Shown here: piece after piece, positions 34,279 to 44,000 of the stretch
Layout: each line of letters starts with the position of its first letter
How positions within the stretch are numbered: position 1 is the first letter of the stretch
The notes under the pieces: generated by a model
Database searches by the model: none
What the model saw: the letters and a program-made list of their open reading frames with translations, nothing else
Told to the model about the DNA's origin: nothing
Assembly (NCBI RefSeq): GCF_030864005.1
Contig: NZ_CP132976.1
Coordinates: forward strand, 5,208,001 to 5,272,000
Length of the DNA stretch: 64,000 bases
DNA from: Achromobacter seleniivolatilans
GTDB lineage: Bacteria > Pseudomonadota > Gammaproteobacteria > Burkholderiales > Burkholderiaceae_B
Reading direction: 5' to 3'
Program-made: the position numbers and the translations under genes

Positions 34279-35235
34279 GTGTTTGTTTTTTTGGAGACGC
34301 AATTGCAGCGAATTCTTCCGCGCGGCGAGATCGAAGCGCTAGACCACAACCGTATTCCGCGCATCAGTCTGCCCGATCGCGCTTCCGTGTTTTCGACCCG
34401 GGCGGCGCGCTTGCGGCAGTTGGCCGTGGACAGCCCGGTGGGCGACTATCTGCTGTTGATGGCCCAACTGGTTGATGCCCAACACAGCGCGTTGAAAGAT
34501 TGCGCTGCGCCCGAGGCGTCCGAAGACCGTATTGCGCTGGCTCAGGCGCATGGCATGCCGCCCTTGCAGGCGGTGGGCTGGCCACGAGATCCCTTGTGGC
34601 GCGGGATTCTTGCCCAGTTGGTGGACGAGGTGTCGCGCAGCAAAACCGTGCCGGCCGAAGCCATCGAAGTATGCGCGGCGTTGCGCCGCGCAGTCGATGA
34701 AGACCCCGAATCGCTGGAAGACTTGGCCGAGGCCGTGCTGGCCGAACAGGACCAAGGGGTAGACAGCGCCGCCGCGCCGTTTGTCATGGCTGCCTTGCAG
34801 GTCTATTGGACCGACCTGGCCAGCCGGTTTGACGAAAAGCAATTGCCCGTGGCGAGCCCCTTCGGGGTGTGCCCCGTGTGCGCCAGCCTGCCGGTGGCAA
34901 GCGTGGTGCGCGTGGGCGGACAATTTGAAGGTTATCGATATCTGTGTTGCAGCCTGTGCGCGACCCAGTGGCACATGGTGCGTGTGAAATGCACCCACTG
35001 CGAGGATGTGGAATCCGTGGCCTACCAGGCCATTGATGGCCGCTCACCCGCCATCAAGGCTGAAACCTGCGACCACTGCCATACGTACCGCAAGATTTTC
35101 TACCAAGACAAAGACTTTTATGTAGAGCCGGTAGCCGACGACTTGGCCAGCCTGATGCTGGACGTGCTGGTGGGCGAGGCGGGTTATTCGCGCGCCAGCG
35201 GCAACCCGTTGCTATGGCACGGCTCTGAGGAATAA
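34279..35235 (+). CDS. fdhE: Formate dehydrogenase accessory protein FdhE
   Basis: A 318-residue cytosolic protein needed for maturation/activity of respiratory formate dehydrogenases. It carries four CxxC pairs (CPVC, CSLC, CTHC, CDHC), characteristic of FdhE's rubredoxin-like iron sites. The GTG at 34279 has AAGG at a 9-base distance. A TTG at 34303 with GGAG upstream gives a start closer to other FdhE N-termini ([11 protein letters not shown]) and is a real alternative. It ends 2 bp before selA, tying FDH maturation to selenocysteine synthesis. Confidence 0.94.
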   Translation: MFVFLETQLQRILPRGEIEALDHNRIPRISLPDRASVFSTRAARLRQLAVDSPVGDYLLLMAQLVDAQHSALKDCAAPEASEDRIALAQAHGMPPLQAVGWPRDPLWRGILAQLVDEVSRSKTVPAEAIEVCAALRRAVDEDPESLEDLAEAVLAEQDQGVDSAAAPFVMAALQVYWTDLASRFDEKQLPVASPFGVCPVCASLPVASVVRVGGQFEGYRYLCCSLCATQWHMVRVKCTHCEDVESVAYQAIDGRSPAIKAETCDHCHTYRKIFYQDKDFYVEPVADDLASLMLDVLVGEAGYSRASGNPLLWHGSEE

Positions 35236-35237
35236 GC

Positions 35238-36668
35238 ATGGCTGATCACCGGTCCGAAGGCGTCGTGGCGGCCGTCTCAGACATCCCTGCGCTGGACCGC
35301 TTGCTGAATGCAGACGCCATGCGCGCCAGCTTGGACACGTATGGCCGTACCCAGGTGGTTGCCGCGTTGCGGCGTGATCTGGATGCGCTGCGCCAGCGTG
35401 CGCTGGCGGGGAGTCTGATGCGTCACGAGCTGGATGCGGCCGCCGTGGCCGCACGCACGGCCGCGGCCTTGGCCAAAACGGCCGAGCCGCGATTGCGCGC
35501 CGTGTACAACCTGACGGGCACGGTGTTGCACACCAATCTGGGCCGGGCGCTGTTGCCCGATGCGGCCGTGGCGTCAGTGCTGCGTGCGCTGACATCGCCT
35601 GCGAATCTGGAATTCGACCTGGACACCGGCGGGCGCGGCGATCGTGATGACTTGATCGACGATGTGCTGTGCGAGCTGACTGGCGCCGAAGCCGCCACCG
35701 TGGTCAACAACAATGCTGCCGCTGTGCTGCTGATGCTCAACGCCCTGGCTGACCGGCGCGAAGTCGTGGTGTCGCGCGGCGAACTGGTCGAGATCGGAGG
35801 CGCGTTCCGCATCCCCGACATCATGAAGCGCGCGGGCGCCAAATTGGTTGAAGTCGGTACAACGAACCGCACCCACGCCGCCGACTACGAAAGCGCCATC
35901 GGGCCGCGCACAGCGATGCTGATGAAAGTGCACTGCAGCAATTATGCCGTGACGGGCTTCACCAAAAGCGTAGGCGTGTCCGAGGTGGCCGCGTTGGCGC
36001 ATGCGCGGGGTCTGCCAGCGACCGTGGACCTGGGCAGTGGCACGCTGGTGGATCTGACACAGTTTGGGTTGCCCAAAGAAGACACGGTGCGAGAAACCAT
36101 CGCAGCGGGCGCCGATCTGGTGACCTTCAGCGGCGACAAGCTGCTGGGCGGTCCGCAAGCGGGGTTGCTGGTAGGACGTGCCGACTTGATCCGCAAGATC
36201 AAAAAGAACCCGTTGAAGCGCGCATTGCGCGTAGGCAAGCTGACGTTGGCGGCGCTGGAACCCGTGCTGAACCTGTACCGCGCGCCGGAGTTCCTGGCCG
36301 AGCGCCTGACCACCTTGCGTTTGCTGACGCGGCCGCAGCGCGACATTCAACCCTTGGCCGAGCGGTTGCGCGGCACGGTGGCGCATGCCTTGGGCGCGAA
36401 CTACGCGGTGCAAGCGGTGCCGATGTTCAGCCAGATAGGCAGCGGCGCGTTACCGGTGGATCAGTTGCCCAGCTTCGGGCTGGCGGTGCGTTACACCGGC
36501 AGCGGACGTCCGGGACGGCATCTGGATAAGCTTGAGACGATGTTGCGCCGTCTGCCAACGCCCGTCATCGGCCGCATTGGCGACGATGCGCTTTGGCTGG
36601 ACCTGCGCTGTCTGGAAGCGCGTGACGAGGCAGCCTTTGCCGCGCAGCTGGCGGAGCCCCTGACATGA
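35238..36668 (+). CDS. selA: L-seryl-tRNA(Sec) selenium transferase
   Basis: This PLP enzyme converts seryl-tRNA(Sec) to selenocysteyl-tRNA(Sec) using selenophosphate. At 476 residues it is full length. The N-terminal tRNA-binding domain starts [21 protein letters not shown]; the PLP domain has [32 protein letters not shown], and the Schiff-base lysine at residue 301 in [14 protein letters not shown] (Lys295 in E. coli). It overlaps selB by four bases. Confidence 0.97.
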   Translation: MADHRSEGVVAAVSDIPALDRLLNADAMRASLDTYGRTQVVAALRRDLDALRQRALAGSLMRHELDAAAVAARTAAALAKTAEPRLRAVYNLTGTVLHTNLGRALLPDAAVASVLRALTSPANLEFDLDTGGRGDRDDLIDDVLCELTGAEAATVVNNNAAAVLLMLNALADRREVVVSRGELVEIGGAFRIPDIMKRAGAKLVEVGTTNRTHAADYESAIGPRTAMLMKVHCSNYAVTGFTKSVGVSEVAALAHARGLPATVDLGSGTLVDLTQFGLPKEDTVRETIAAGADLVTFSGDKLLGGPQAGLLVGRADLIRKIKKNPLKRALRVGKLTLAALEPVLNLYRAPEFLAERLTTLRLLTRPQRDIQPLAERLRGTVAHALGANYAVQAVPMFSQIGSGALPVDQLPSFGLAVRYTGSGRPGRHLDKLETMLRRLPTPVIGRIGDDALWLDLRCLEARDEAAFAAQLAEPLT

Positions 36669-38599
36669 TCGTCGGCACCGCTGGCCATATTGATCACGGC
36701 AAGACCACGCTCGTGCGTGCATTGACGGGCGTGGACACCGACCGTCTCAAGGAAGAGAAGGCGCGGGGCATTTCCATCGAACTGGGTTACGCCTATACGC
36801 CGCTGCCCAATGGCGACGTGCTGGGTTTTATCGATGTGCCTGGCCACGAGAAACTGGTGCATACGATGGCGGCCGGAGCCAGCGGCATCGATTTCGGTTT
36901 GCTGGTGGTGGCGGCCGATGACGGCGTCATGCCGCAGACGCGTGAGCATTTGGCCATTCTGGCCCTGCTGGGCGTGGAGCAAGGCGCGGTTGCACTGACC
37001 AAGACTGACCGGGCTGATGCGGAGCAACTGGCGGCCGCGCGCGCCGGAATCGCGGAGCTGACAGCCGGCACGTTTCTGGATGGCGCGCAGGTGTTCGCGG
37101 TGTGCGCTTCCCAGTCCGACGACGCGGGCGTGGTGGCATTGAAGTCGCATCTGGACGCGCAGGCACAGGTGTTGAGCCAACGCGACCGGGCTGGCTTGTT
37201 CCGGTTGGCGGTGGATCGCGTCTTCACGCTGGCGGGGCACGGCACTGTTGTCACCGGCACCGCGCACGCGGGTCTGGTCCGCGCGGGCGATGACACGGCT
37301 GACTTGCGCCTGATGCCCGCAGGCACTCGTGTGCGAGTGCGCAGCATTCATGCGCAGAATCAGCCCAGTGAAACCGGCGTGGCCGGACAGCGCTGCGCGT
37401 TGAATCTGGCCGGCATTGATAAGCACGCGATATCGCGAGGCGATTGGATTGCGGACGCACGTTGTTTTCTTCCTTCGCGTCATATCGATGTTGCGCTGAC
37501 GTTGTTGGCCAGCGCGGATTCGCCAGTGCGCGCCTGGGCGCCGCTGCACGTGCATATTGGCGCCGCGCGTCATGTGGCGCACGTCGTGCCGCTGAGTGGG
37601 GAATCGTTGGCGCCGGGCCAATCGGGCTGGGTGCAATTGGTGTTCGACGAGCCGGTCTGCGCCATGCCAGGCGACCGCTATATCGTGCGCAACGCGCAGG
37701 CGACTCGCACAGTGGGCGGCGGGCGGGTGCTTGATCCGAACGCGCCGGACCGCAAGCGCCGTGCCGCATCGCGCATGCAGGGCTTGCAGGCGTTGAGCGA
37801 TATGTTGGATGGCGCCGGGCTGCATCCCGTGCTGGAACACGCGCCGCTGGGCCTGGACGAAGGCGCCCTGCAACGGCTGACAGGCAAGCCCGTGCGGGAG
37901 ATCGCGGCGCCTCATGGCGCCGTATGGATAGAGACACGCAATGCGCAGGCGCCGCGTACCTTGATTTTGAGCGCGCATTGGGACGCCTTGCGCGATCGTG
38001 TAGAGCAAGCGCTGGCGGCGTTCCATCTCAGCGCTCCGGATGAGCCGGGCCCGGATAGCGCACGTTTGCGCCGCATGGCGATGCCTGTAGGGCCCGACGC
38101 ATTGTGGTTGGCAGTGCTGGACCAATTGCAGCGTGATAGCCGCATGGTGCGCAACGGGCCGTGGCTGCATCTGCCTGCGCATACCTCGACGTTGGCAGAG
38201 GCGGAAACGGCGCTGGCCGCGCGCTTGTTGCCGCTATTGGCCGCTGGCGCATTTGATCCGCCGTGGGTGCGCGATCTGGCGGGTGCGCTGAACGAACCCG
38301 AGGATCGCGTACGGCAGCTGTTGCGCAAATTGCTGCGGCGCGCAGAAGTGGCGCAGGTGGTCAAAGACTTGTTCTATCACCGTGAGCAGATGCGCGTGCT
38401 GGCAGGCTTGGCTGCGGACCTGGCGGCGCAGCCAGCCGGTTTGAATGCGGCGGTGTTCCGCGATGCGACAGGACTGGGGCGCAAACGGTCGATTCAGATT
38501 CTGGAGTTTTTCGATCGTGTGGGGTACACGCGGCGCGTGCGGGACACTCATGTGCTGCGGGGCGAAAGCGCCTACGCGGCGGCACAACCGGTATCATAG
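36665..38599 (+). CDS. selB: Selenocysteine-specific elongation factor SelB
   Basis: A GTPase that carries Sec-tRNA(Sec) to a ribosome stalled at a UGA followed by a SECIS hairpin. Of 644 residues, the N-terminal G domain has GHIDHGKTT at 7-15, DVPGHEKLV and the TKTD loop. EF-Tu-like domains II/III follow, and the C-terminal about 270 residues are the winged helices that bind the SECIS ([41 protein letters not shown]). It matches the SECIS in the upstream fdh gene, and its tRNA gene follows 12 bp later. Confidence 0.97.
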   Translation: MIVGTAGHIDHGKTTLVRALTGVDTDRLKEEKARGISIELGYAYTPLPNGDVLGFIDVPGHEKLVHTMAAGASGIDFGLLVVAADDGVMPQTREHLAILALLGVEQGAVALTKTDRADAEQLAAARAGIAELTAGTFLDGAQVFAVCASQSDDAGVVALKSHLDAQAQVLSQRDRAGLFRLAVDRVFTLAGHGTVVTGTAHAGLVRAGDDTADLRLMPAGTRVRVRSIHAQNQPSETGVAGQRCALNLAGIDKHAISRGDWIADARCFLPSRHIDVALTLLASADSPVRAWAPLHVHIGAARHVAHVVPLSGESLAPGQSGWVQLVFDEPVCAMPGDRYIVRNAQATRTVGGGRVLDPNAPDRKRRAASRMQGLQALSDMLDGAGLHPVLEHAPLGLDEGALQRLTGKPVREIAAPHGAVWIETRNAQAPRTLILSAHWDALRDRVEQALAAFHLSAPDEPGPDSARLRRMAMPVGPDALWLAVLDQLQRDSRMVRNGPWLHLPAHTSTLAEAETALAARLLPLLAAGAFDPPWVRDLAGALNEPEDRVRQLLRKLLRRAEVAQVVKDLFYHREQMRVLAGLAADLAAQPAGLNAAVFRDATGLGRKRSIQILEFFDRVGYTRRVRDTHVLRGESAYAAAQPVS

Positions 38600-38611
38600 G
38601 CGGGTCGCTAC

Positions 38612-38707
38612 GGAAGGCATTCGTGCCCGGCGGCACGGCTGGGCTTCAAACCCAGTTGGGGGCGTCAGACGCTCCCAGGTAGGTTCGACTCCTGCTGCCT
38701 TCCGCCA
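38612..38707 (+). tRNA. selC: tRNA-Sec (anticodon TCA), CCA encoded
   Basis: An 8-bp acceptor stem GGAAGGCA (38612-38619)/TGCCTTCC (38696-38703) plus G and encoded CCA. The D stem is 6 bp (CGTGCC/GGCACG) with a 4-nt loop, and the anticodon stem CTGGG/CCCAG encloses CTTCAAA with TCA at 38646-38648. A long variable arm (GGGGGCGTC/GACGCTCCC) precedes the T arm with TTCGACT. The extended acceptor, 6-bp D stem and giant variable arm are diagnostic of tRNA-Sec. It is positioned directly after selB. Confidence 0.98.
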
Positions 38708-38766
38708 ATTCCAGACTAGCCGCTAGATCAGCACCTATCCTACGGCCCCGCGTGGACCATCCATCT

Positions 38767-39306
38767 TCACGTCCGCAGCATCCTGGTCACGACTCCCCCC
38801 ACCCGGTCCGACTTCCAATCCAGTTCTCCCAAGTGCCAGTAGCGTATCGATCCACCCCGATCGACGAGGTAATTGGCGGGCAAACCGATCGCTTCCCATT
38901 TCTTCGATACGGCGCTGTTGCGGTCGTGCAGCACGGTGCCAGCCACCGGCCATTTCGCCAGAAAGGTGGTGACTTTGCCCAGGGCTTCGCCGACGTTCAC
39001 GGCAATCAGGCGCAGGCCTTCTTCGCGATGGCGTTTGGCCATGGCGGACATGAGCGGAATTTCATCGCGGCAGGGGTCGCACCACGTGGCCCAGAAACTG
39101 ACAATGACGACGTTGCCGCGCCACGCCGAGAGCTTTTGTTCACGGCCCGACAGGTCGGGCAGGACTAGCGGCGGCGTCGGAGCGGTCCACGGCGCCCAGT
39201 CGGGGCCGGTGGCGGTCTTTAAGGCGGAGTCGCTGGCTGCCTGCGCCCACCAGGGCAGGGCGGCCAGCGACAGGCCGGATTGAAGCAGGCGGCGGCGGCT
39301 GATCAA
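38767..39306 (-). CDS. TlpA/ResA-like thioredoxin-fold protein, exported
   Basis: A 179-residue periplasmic thiol-disulfide protein. The N-terminus SRRRLLQSGLSLAALPWW is a twin-arginine or Sec-type signal. The redox motif CDPC is at residues 76-79 in FWATWCDPCRDEIPLM, and GLPANYLVDRGG carries the cis-Pro equivalent. It lies 21 bp downstream of the transglutaminase-like gene on the same strand, so the two form an operon. Its partner proteins are unknown; proximity to the periplasmic FDH may be coincidental. Confidence 0.9.
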   Translation of the reverse strand: MISRRRLLQSGLSLAALPWWAQAASDSALKTATGPDWAPWTAPTPPLVLPDLSGREQKLSAWRGNVVIVSFWATWCDPCRDEIPLMSAMAKRHREEGLRLIAVNVGEALGKVTTFLAKWPVAGTVLHDRNSAVSKKWEAIGLPANYLVDRGGSIRYWHLGELDWKSDRVGGVVTRMLRT

Positions 39307-39327
39307 GGCGGCTTCCTCTGCGAAGGG

Positions 39328-40428
39328 TCAGATGGAAATGGGTTTGGCGGTAAGTTTGTAGCTGAAGCTGTCAGGGTCCAGGCTGTCCAGCCGGCCTGCG
39401 CTCGTTTCACCGTTGGGGTACATCAGGAAGGGAACCGGGCCGTGGTTGGTGCCTGGCAGCATCACGTCGTGGCCATGGTTGTAGGCAACCCAGTTCATTT
39501 CCCACGCGCCAAACAGCATGACGCGGGCGGCGCGGACTTTCGCATTGGTCAGCGGCAAGTCGCCGGGAGGCTCTTCCAGCATGACCTTGCGTACGTCGGC
39601 CGGGTCCACAGGAACCCAGCCGTAGCCCGCCGCGTAGAACTCGGCGCGGCAATGCTGGGCCTTGGTGACGTCGCCCGCTTTGCCCAGGCTCTTGTAGCCC
39701 AGCTCAGAATTTGCCACCCGCAAACCGTAGGCGTCGCGCGCAGGGATGCCCGATGCGCGAGCGAGTGCTACGAACAGCGCATTGATGTCGGCGCACTTGC
39801 CGTTGAGATCACCGGCGGTCAGCATATAGCGCACATCGCCTACGCCGCAGCCTCGCGTGGAGGCGGTTCTACAGGTGTTCTCAACCACCCATTCGTAAAG
39901 CGCGCGGGCGCGCGCCAAGTCGCCCTGATGGCCACGCGTAATCTGGTCTGCGGTGCTTTTGACAATACCGTCGGTGGGCAGCAATGCGGTGGGCTGTAGA
40001 AATTCGCGCAAGGTTGCCTGACTCTCGCGCGCGGCGCTGGCCGAAGGCGGCTGGGTCAGGTCCACGCGCCGGTTGCGGGTTTGGAAGCGGCTCGTGACAG
40101 TGACTTGGCGCGGGGCCTGTGCATCCGGCCATTGCACGGCCAGCATTTGTACGTCGTAGCCGGGGGCTTGCGTCAGCTGGGCGGTGCCGCCACCGCTGAC
40201 TTGCCACGTGCTTTGCGCGCCGCGCTGATAGGCGGTGTCGGTGGCATAGGGCACGGGAATCCAGATGCGCGTGTGCGCGCCGGGATCTTTAACGGTGATG
40301 TCGGTGTTGAGTTCAAAGCTGCGCCAGTCGGCGCTGACGGGCGCTTGCTGCGCGCGCAGGGCTTGCGGCAGCGCCGTTGTGGCGGCGCACAATGCGCCCG
40401 AGAAACGGAGAAAGTGTCGGCGGTCCAT
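39328..40428 (-). CDS. Transglutaminase-like domain protein, exported
   Basis: A 366-residue protein when started at ATG 40428 (MDRRHFLRFSGALCAATTAL, a Tat-like signal; a GTG five codons upstream is possible). The cysteine-protease-like transglutaminase core is visible: ARALYEWVVENTCRT, GDLNGKCADINALFVALARASGI with the catalytic Cys, then HCRAEFYAAGYGWVPVDPADV with His and Asp. Secreted bacterial members are usually proteases or amidases of the cell envelope. It is paired with the TlpA-like gene and diverges from selD. Confidence 0.88.
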   Translation of the reverse strand: MDRRHFLRFSGALCAATTALPQALRAQQAPVSADWRSFELNTDITVKDPGAHTRIWIPVPYATDTAYQRGAQSTWQVSGGGTAQLTQAPGYDVQMLAVQWPDAQAPRQVTVTSRFQTRNRRVDLTQPPSASAARESQATLREFLQPTALLPTDGIVKSTADQITRGHQGDLARARALYEWVVENTCRTASTRGCGVGDVRYMLTAGDLNGKCADINALFVALARASGIPARDAYGLRVANSELGYKSLGKAGDVTKAQHCRAEFYAAGYGWVPVDPADVRKVMLEEPPGDLPLTNAKVRAARVMLFGAWEMNWVAYNHGHDVMLPGTNHGPVPFLMYPNGETSAGRLDSLDPDSFSYKLTAKPISI

Positions 40429-40568
40429 AAAGCCCCCACGCACGGTGAAGATTGGCTATCGGTGCGCCCGGAGCCGGGCGGCCGTCCGTTGCTGCGTAAT
40501 GCCGATCCATCATAGGGCGAATCCCGGGAGCGGTGCTATCCTTTTTCGATTGATCACCGGAGACTGAG

Positions 40569-41630
40569 ATGACCCAGGATGTTGCGTCGGCGGATGTGCC
40601 GCGTTTGACTTCGCTTTCTCATGGCGGCGGCTGCGGCTGCAAGATCGCGCCGGGAGTGCTGTCCGCGTTGCTGGCGCGCTTTGGGCCGGCGGCCAGTTAT
40701 CCCAATCTGCTGGTGGGTACCGAAACGGCGGACGATGCCGCTGTCTACCGTCTTAACGATGAACAGGCGTTGATCGCCACGACAGACTTCTTCATGCCGA
40801 TTGTTGACGACCCATTCGATTTTGGCCGTATCGCGGCTACGAATGCGCTGTCTGATGTGTACGCGATGGGCGGCACCCCGATCATGGCCTTGGCCATCGT
40901 TGGCATGCCGATCAATGTGTTGCCGCACAGCGTTATTGCGGACATTTTGCGTGGCGGCGAATCGGTCTGTGCCGACGCGGGCATTCCCGTGGCGGGTGGC
41001 CACAGCATCGATTCCGTTGAACCGATCTACGGCCTGGCGGCGATGGGGCTGGTGCATCCCGGCCGCATCAAGCGCAACGCCGATGCGCGCGCGGGCGATG
41101 TGCTGATTCTGGGCAAAGGCCTGGGCGTTGGCATCTTGTCGGCGGCACTGAAAAAGAACCGGCTGGGCGACGAGGGTTATCGCGTCATGATTGACACGAC
41201 GACGCTGCTGAACCGGCCCGGCCCCGCGCTGGCCGCGCTGAATGGCGTGCATGCCATCACCGACGTGACGGGTTTTGGCTTGCTGGGCCACACGCTGGAA
41301 ATGGCCAGGGGCGCGAAGCTGACCGCGCGTTTGCGCTTGGACGCTTTGCCCTGGTTGCCCGGCGTGCAGGCTTTTGCTGCGGAAGGTGTGATTACCGGCG
41401 CGTCAGGCCGCAACTGGGCGTCATACGGCGATTCCGTGCGCCTGGGCGCCAGCGTGACCGGCACGCAGCGGGCCTTGCTGACCGATCCGCAAACCTCGGG
41501 CGGCCTGCTGGTCTCGTGTTCGCCCGATGTGGCGGATGCCGTGTTGGATCTGTTTCGCAGCCAGGGGTTCGATCAGGCGGCCGTGATTGGCGAGATGACG
41601 GCCGGTGACGCGATGGTGCAGGTCGACTGA
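40569..41630 (+). CDS. selD: Selenide, water dikinase (selenophosphate synthase)
   Basis: It makes selenophosphate from selenide and ATP, the Se donor for SelA. The 353-residue protein has SHGGGCGCKIAPGVL at the N-terminus: Cys22 occupies the catalytic position (Cys17 in E. coli) and Lys25 the adjacent essential lysine, so this SelD does not itself contain selenocysteine. VGTETADDAAVYRL and GTPIMALAIVGMPIN are the ATP-site segments. It is separated from selB/selC by two opposite-strand genes. GGAG precedes the ATG. Confidence 0.97.
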   Translation: MTQDVASADVPRLTSLSHGGGCGCKIAPGVLSALLARFGPAASYPNLLVGTETADDAAVYRLNDEQALIATTDFFMPIVDDPFDFGRIAATNALSDVYAMGGTPIMALAIVGMPINVLPHSVIADILRGGESVCADAGIPVAGGHSIDSVEPIYGLAAMGLVHPGRIKRNADARAGDVLILGKGLGVGILSAALKKNRLGDEGYRVMIDTTTLLNRPGPALAALNGVHAITDVTGFGLLGHTLEMARGAKLTARLRLDALPWLPGVQAFAAEGVITGASGRNWASYGDSVRLGASVTGTQRALLTDPQTSGGLLVSCSPDVADAVLDLFRSQGFDQAAVIGEMTAGDAMVQVD

Positions 41631-41636
41631 GCGGCG

Positions 41637-43691
41637 TTATCGCGGCCGCGACGCTTGCTCTTGCACTTGGTAGTTGATCTGCCAGTGCATCAGCTTGGGG
41701 TAGGCGTTGAGCCGCACTTGTTCCGCCCATTGCTCGGCTGAGGCGTCCTGCTCCTCCGCCAGTTTCACGCCGGCTGCGTCAGCCCAAGGCAGGATGCGGC
41801 CGGGCCGGTTACGCCGGTAAGCGCCTTCCTGCGTGATCGTCACATTCGGGTCGTTGATTCCAAAGCACCAGACGGGATCGGGTTGCGCCGCCAACAGATC
41901 GCAGCCGCTTCGAAAGAAGGGCGTGTCAGGCAGGCTCAACTGATACAAGGTGGGCATGATGTCTTTGTGGCTGCCTGCGCGCGCCGGATCAAACACGGAG
42001 CGCGTTCGGTAGGCTTGCGGCACGTACAGATAGAACGGAACGGCGCGGTTTAATACCGCGTCCTTCGGGTCTTGGTAAGAGATGCCCTGGATGTTGTGAT
42101 CCCCCGTGACGGCGACGATGGTGCTGCGGCCGCTGGCCGATGCTTTGAGTCGCGTCAGGAATTGTCCCAACTGGTCGTTGGCATAGCGCAGCGTGTCGAA
42201 GGTGTCATCCAGCGAATCCCAGGATTTGAAGTACGGCTGGCTGGTAACGTCATCCAGCGGCAAGCCGCCGCGGCGCGCGCCGTCGGGCAGGATGAACGGT
42301 GGATGATGAGTCGTGGATAGCGCAACGATGAACAGGCGTTCTCCGTTTTTATCGGCTTCAGCCAGCCGGCTTTCGATGTAGCGGAACATGTATTCGTCGG
42401 GCACGCCCCAGGTCCCGGTTTCCGCTTTGGGAAAGCGCGCGCGCAAGGTCTGCTGATCGATAAATTTGTGGGCGCCCAGGTGCGTGGCAAAGGTGCCCAG
42501 ACTGCGCCACGTGGCGGTGCCAGACGTGACAAACAGCACGCGATACCCGCGCGCCAGATAGGGTGTAAAGGCATTGCTGGCAAATTCGGCGTTGGCGGCC
42601 GACGACTGGCCGATGGCGGACACCGGGCTGCGCACCAGCAGACGGGCCAGCGAATCGATGGTGCCGTTGCCCTCCGAAACAAAGCGGTCAAAGCGCCAGT
42701 CCTGCTCCCAATGCGTACGCAGCGCGCCCAGCAGGTCACGGCCGGGCTGGTCGTAAGCATTCAGATGGTGCCCCATGCTCTCCATGATTTGCAGCACCAC
42801 ATGAGGCGGGCGCTCTCGCGCCGCGGGATGCGCGGCCGTGACGGCCATGAAGGGCTCCAACCCGGGTTTGGCCCATCCCTGGAAGCGCTCGAACAGCGCG
42901 CGCCCTTCCGATGCGGTGACGGGGGTGAAGCGCTTGTCGTTGTCGCGCTCAGCCAGTGCCCAGAAGAACGAAGAAATGCCGTTGGGGGCAATGTCGTTCA
43001 GCACCCTCACACTGGAAATGCTGGTGTCGTCCTTGTTCAGCGGAAACCGGCCGATGGATCCACGGCATGCCAGCACGGTAATCCCCAAGATCAGCAGCAG
43101 CCGTAGCAGGGTGGGAATCAGGGGTCTGCGGCGCAGGCCGGCTTGCAGCACGCTGCGCCGCCAGCGTAGACCCAGCCACCAGGTGCCCGCCAGCACCGCC
43201 GATAGCAGCAGCCCCGCTTGCACCACCGGATAACCGTGCCACAAGGTCATCAGAATGGCGTGGGTGTCGTCGTCGATCAGGCCAAAAACAAAAATATCGA
43301 TCGATCGGGAAAACGTGGCGTAGTAGAACGCGCTGATCAGCGTCGAGGCCGTGATCAGCATCGCCAGGCTGGCGCTGACGCCCGGCAACCAACGCAGCCA
43401 TTGCGCTTGCAGCGTCTTGCTGGCGGCGGCCAGCATGGCCAGCGCCAACATCACCGCGAACACGATGCTGGCGATCTTGATATCGAACAGCAGCCCAATA
43501 CCCAATGTGCGGCCAACATCCAGAGGCAATGCGGCATAGGTGGCAGGGGGAGCGTAGGTCACAAGCAGATAGGCTCGGCCGATGAACTGGGCCAGTACGC
43601 AGATCAGCCATGGCGCCAGCATGAACAAGCACGAGCGCTGAACATTGAGGAACCAGTCTTGCCACGCAAATGCCGGACGGAAGAGTTTCAT
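41637..43691 (-). CDS. LTA synthase family membrane phosphotransferase/sulfatase-fold protein
   Basis: A 684-residue protein if begun at ATG 43691 (MKLFRPAFAWQDWF); a TTG at 43757 would add 22 residues, and neither has a clear SD. Five N-terminal hydrophobic helices are followed by a periplasmic sulfatase-fold domain: the metal Glu in VLQIMESMG, the catalytic Thr in GNGTIDSLARLL, and VVAVTGDHNIQG. Gram-negative members transfer phosphoglycerol (or phosphoethanolamine) to envelope glycans or lipids. It ends 6 bp from selD, convergent. Confidence 0.87.
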   Translation of the reverse strand: MKLFRPAFAWQDWFLNVQRSCLFMLAPWLICVLAQFIGRAYLLVTYAPPATYAALPLDVGRTLGIGLLFDIKIASIVFAVMLALAMLAAASKTLQAQWLRWLPGVSASLAMLITASTLISAFYYATFSRSIDIFVFGLIDDDTHAILMTLWHGYPVVQAGLLLSAVLAGTWWLGLRWRRSVLQAGLRRRPLIPTLLRLLLILGITVLACRGSIGRFPLNKDDTSISSVRVLNDIAPNGISSFFWALAERDNDKRFTPVTASEGRALFERFQGWAKPGLEPFMAVTAAHPAARERPPHVVLQIMESMGHHLNAYDQPGRDLLGALRTHWEQDWRFDRFVSEGNGTIDSLARLLVRSPVSAIGQSSAANAEFASNAFTPYLARGYRVLFVTSGTATWRSLGTFATHLGAHKFIDQQTLRARFPKAETGTWGVPDEYMFRYIESRLAEADKNGERLFIVALSTTHHPPFILPDGARRGGLPLDDVTSQPYFKSWDSLDDTFDTLRYANDQLGQFLTRLKASASGRSTIVAVTGDHNIQGISYQDPKDAVLNRAVPFYLYVPQAYRTRSVFDPARAGSHKDIMPTLYQLSLPDTPFFRSGCDLLAAQPDPVWCFGINDPNVTITQEGAYRRNRPGRILPWADAAGVKLAEEQDASAEQWAEQVRLNAYPKLMHWQINYQVQEQASRPR

Positions 43692-44000
43692 CTGCAACGT
43701 AAAGGAATCTATCGGCAGCACGCAACTGGCAGCCACCGGGGGCCGCAGCTTCTTCAAGGAGAAACCGTCGGGGACTCAGTGATATGGGGAACAATCCGGC
43801 CCCGGGTTCAAGGGGGCGCTTGCGCCGGGACCCGGTATGGCCGGTTGGCGATCAGTGGCTTTTGGGGTTCAGGTTATTGCCGCTTTTCGCCATGCAGCGC
43901 GAAATGTACAGGACGTCTCAGCCGAATGTATAAAGGTTTGTATACCTTTGTAGAGATGCAGGGGGACGAGGGGACGGCTGTCGCCGGGGACCCGGCCGCC
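43692..44000. other. 309-bp spacer without a supported gene
   Basis: Only a small inverted repeat is seen: AAAGGT (43932-43937)/ACCTTT (43944-43949) around TTGTAT. The left end may encode a longer N-terminus of the LTA-synthase-like protein (TTG at 43757). Nothing else is recognised. Confidence 0.5.

Noticed and set aside
38612..38707. A TCA-anticodon tRNA as a nonsense suppressor or a tRNA-Ser variant
   Set aside because: The 8-bp acceptor stem, 6-bp D stem and very long variable arm, plus position after selB, identify it as tRNA-Sec.
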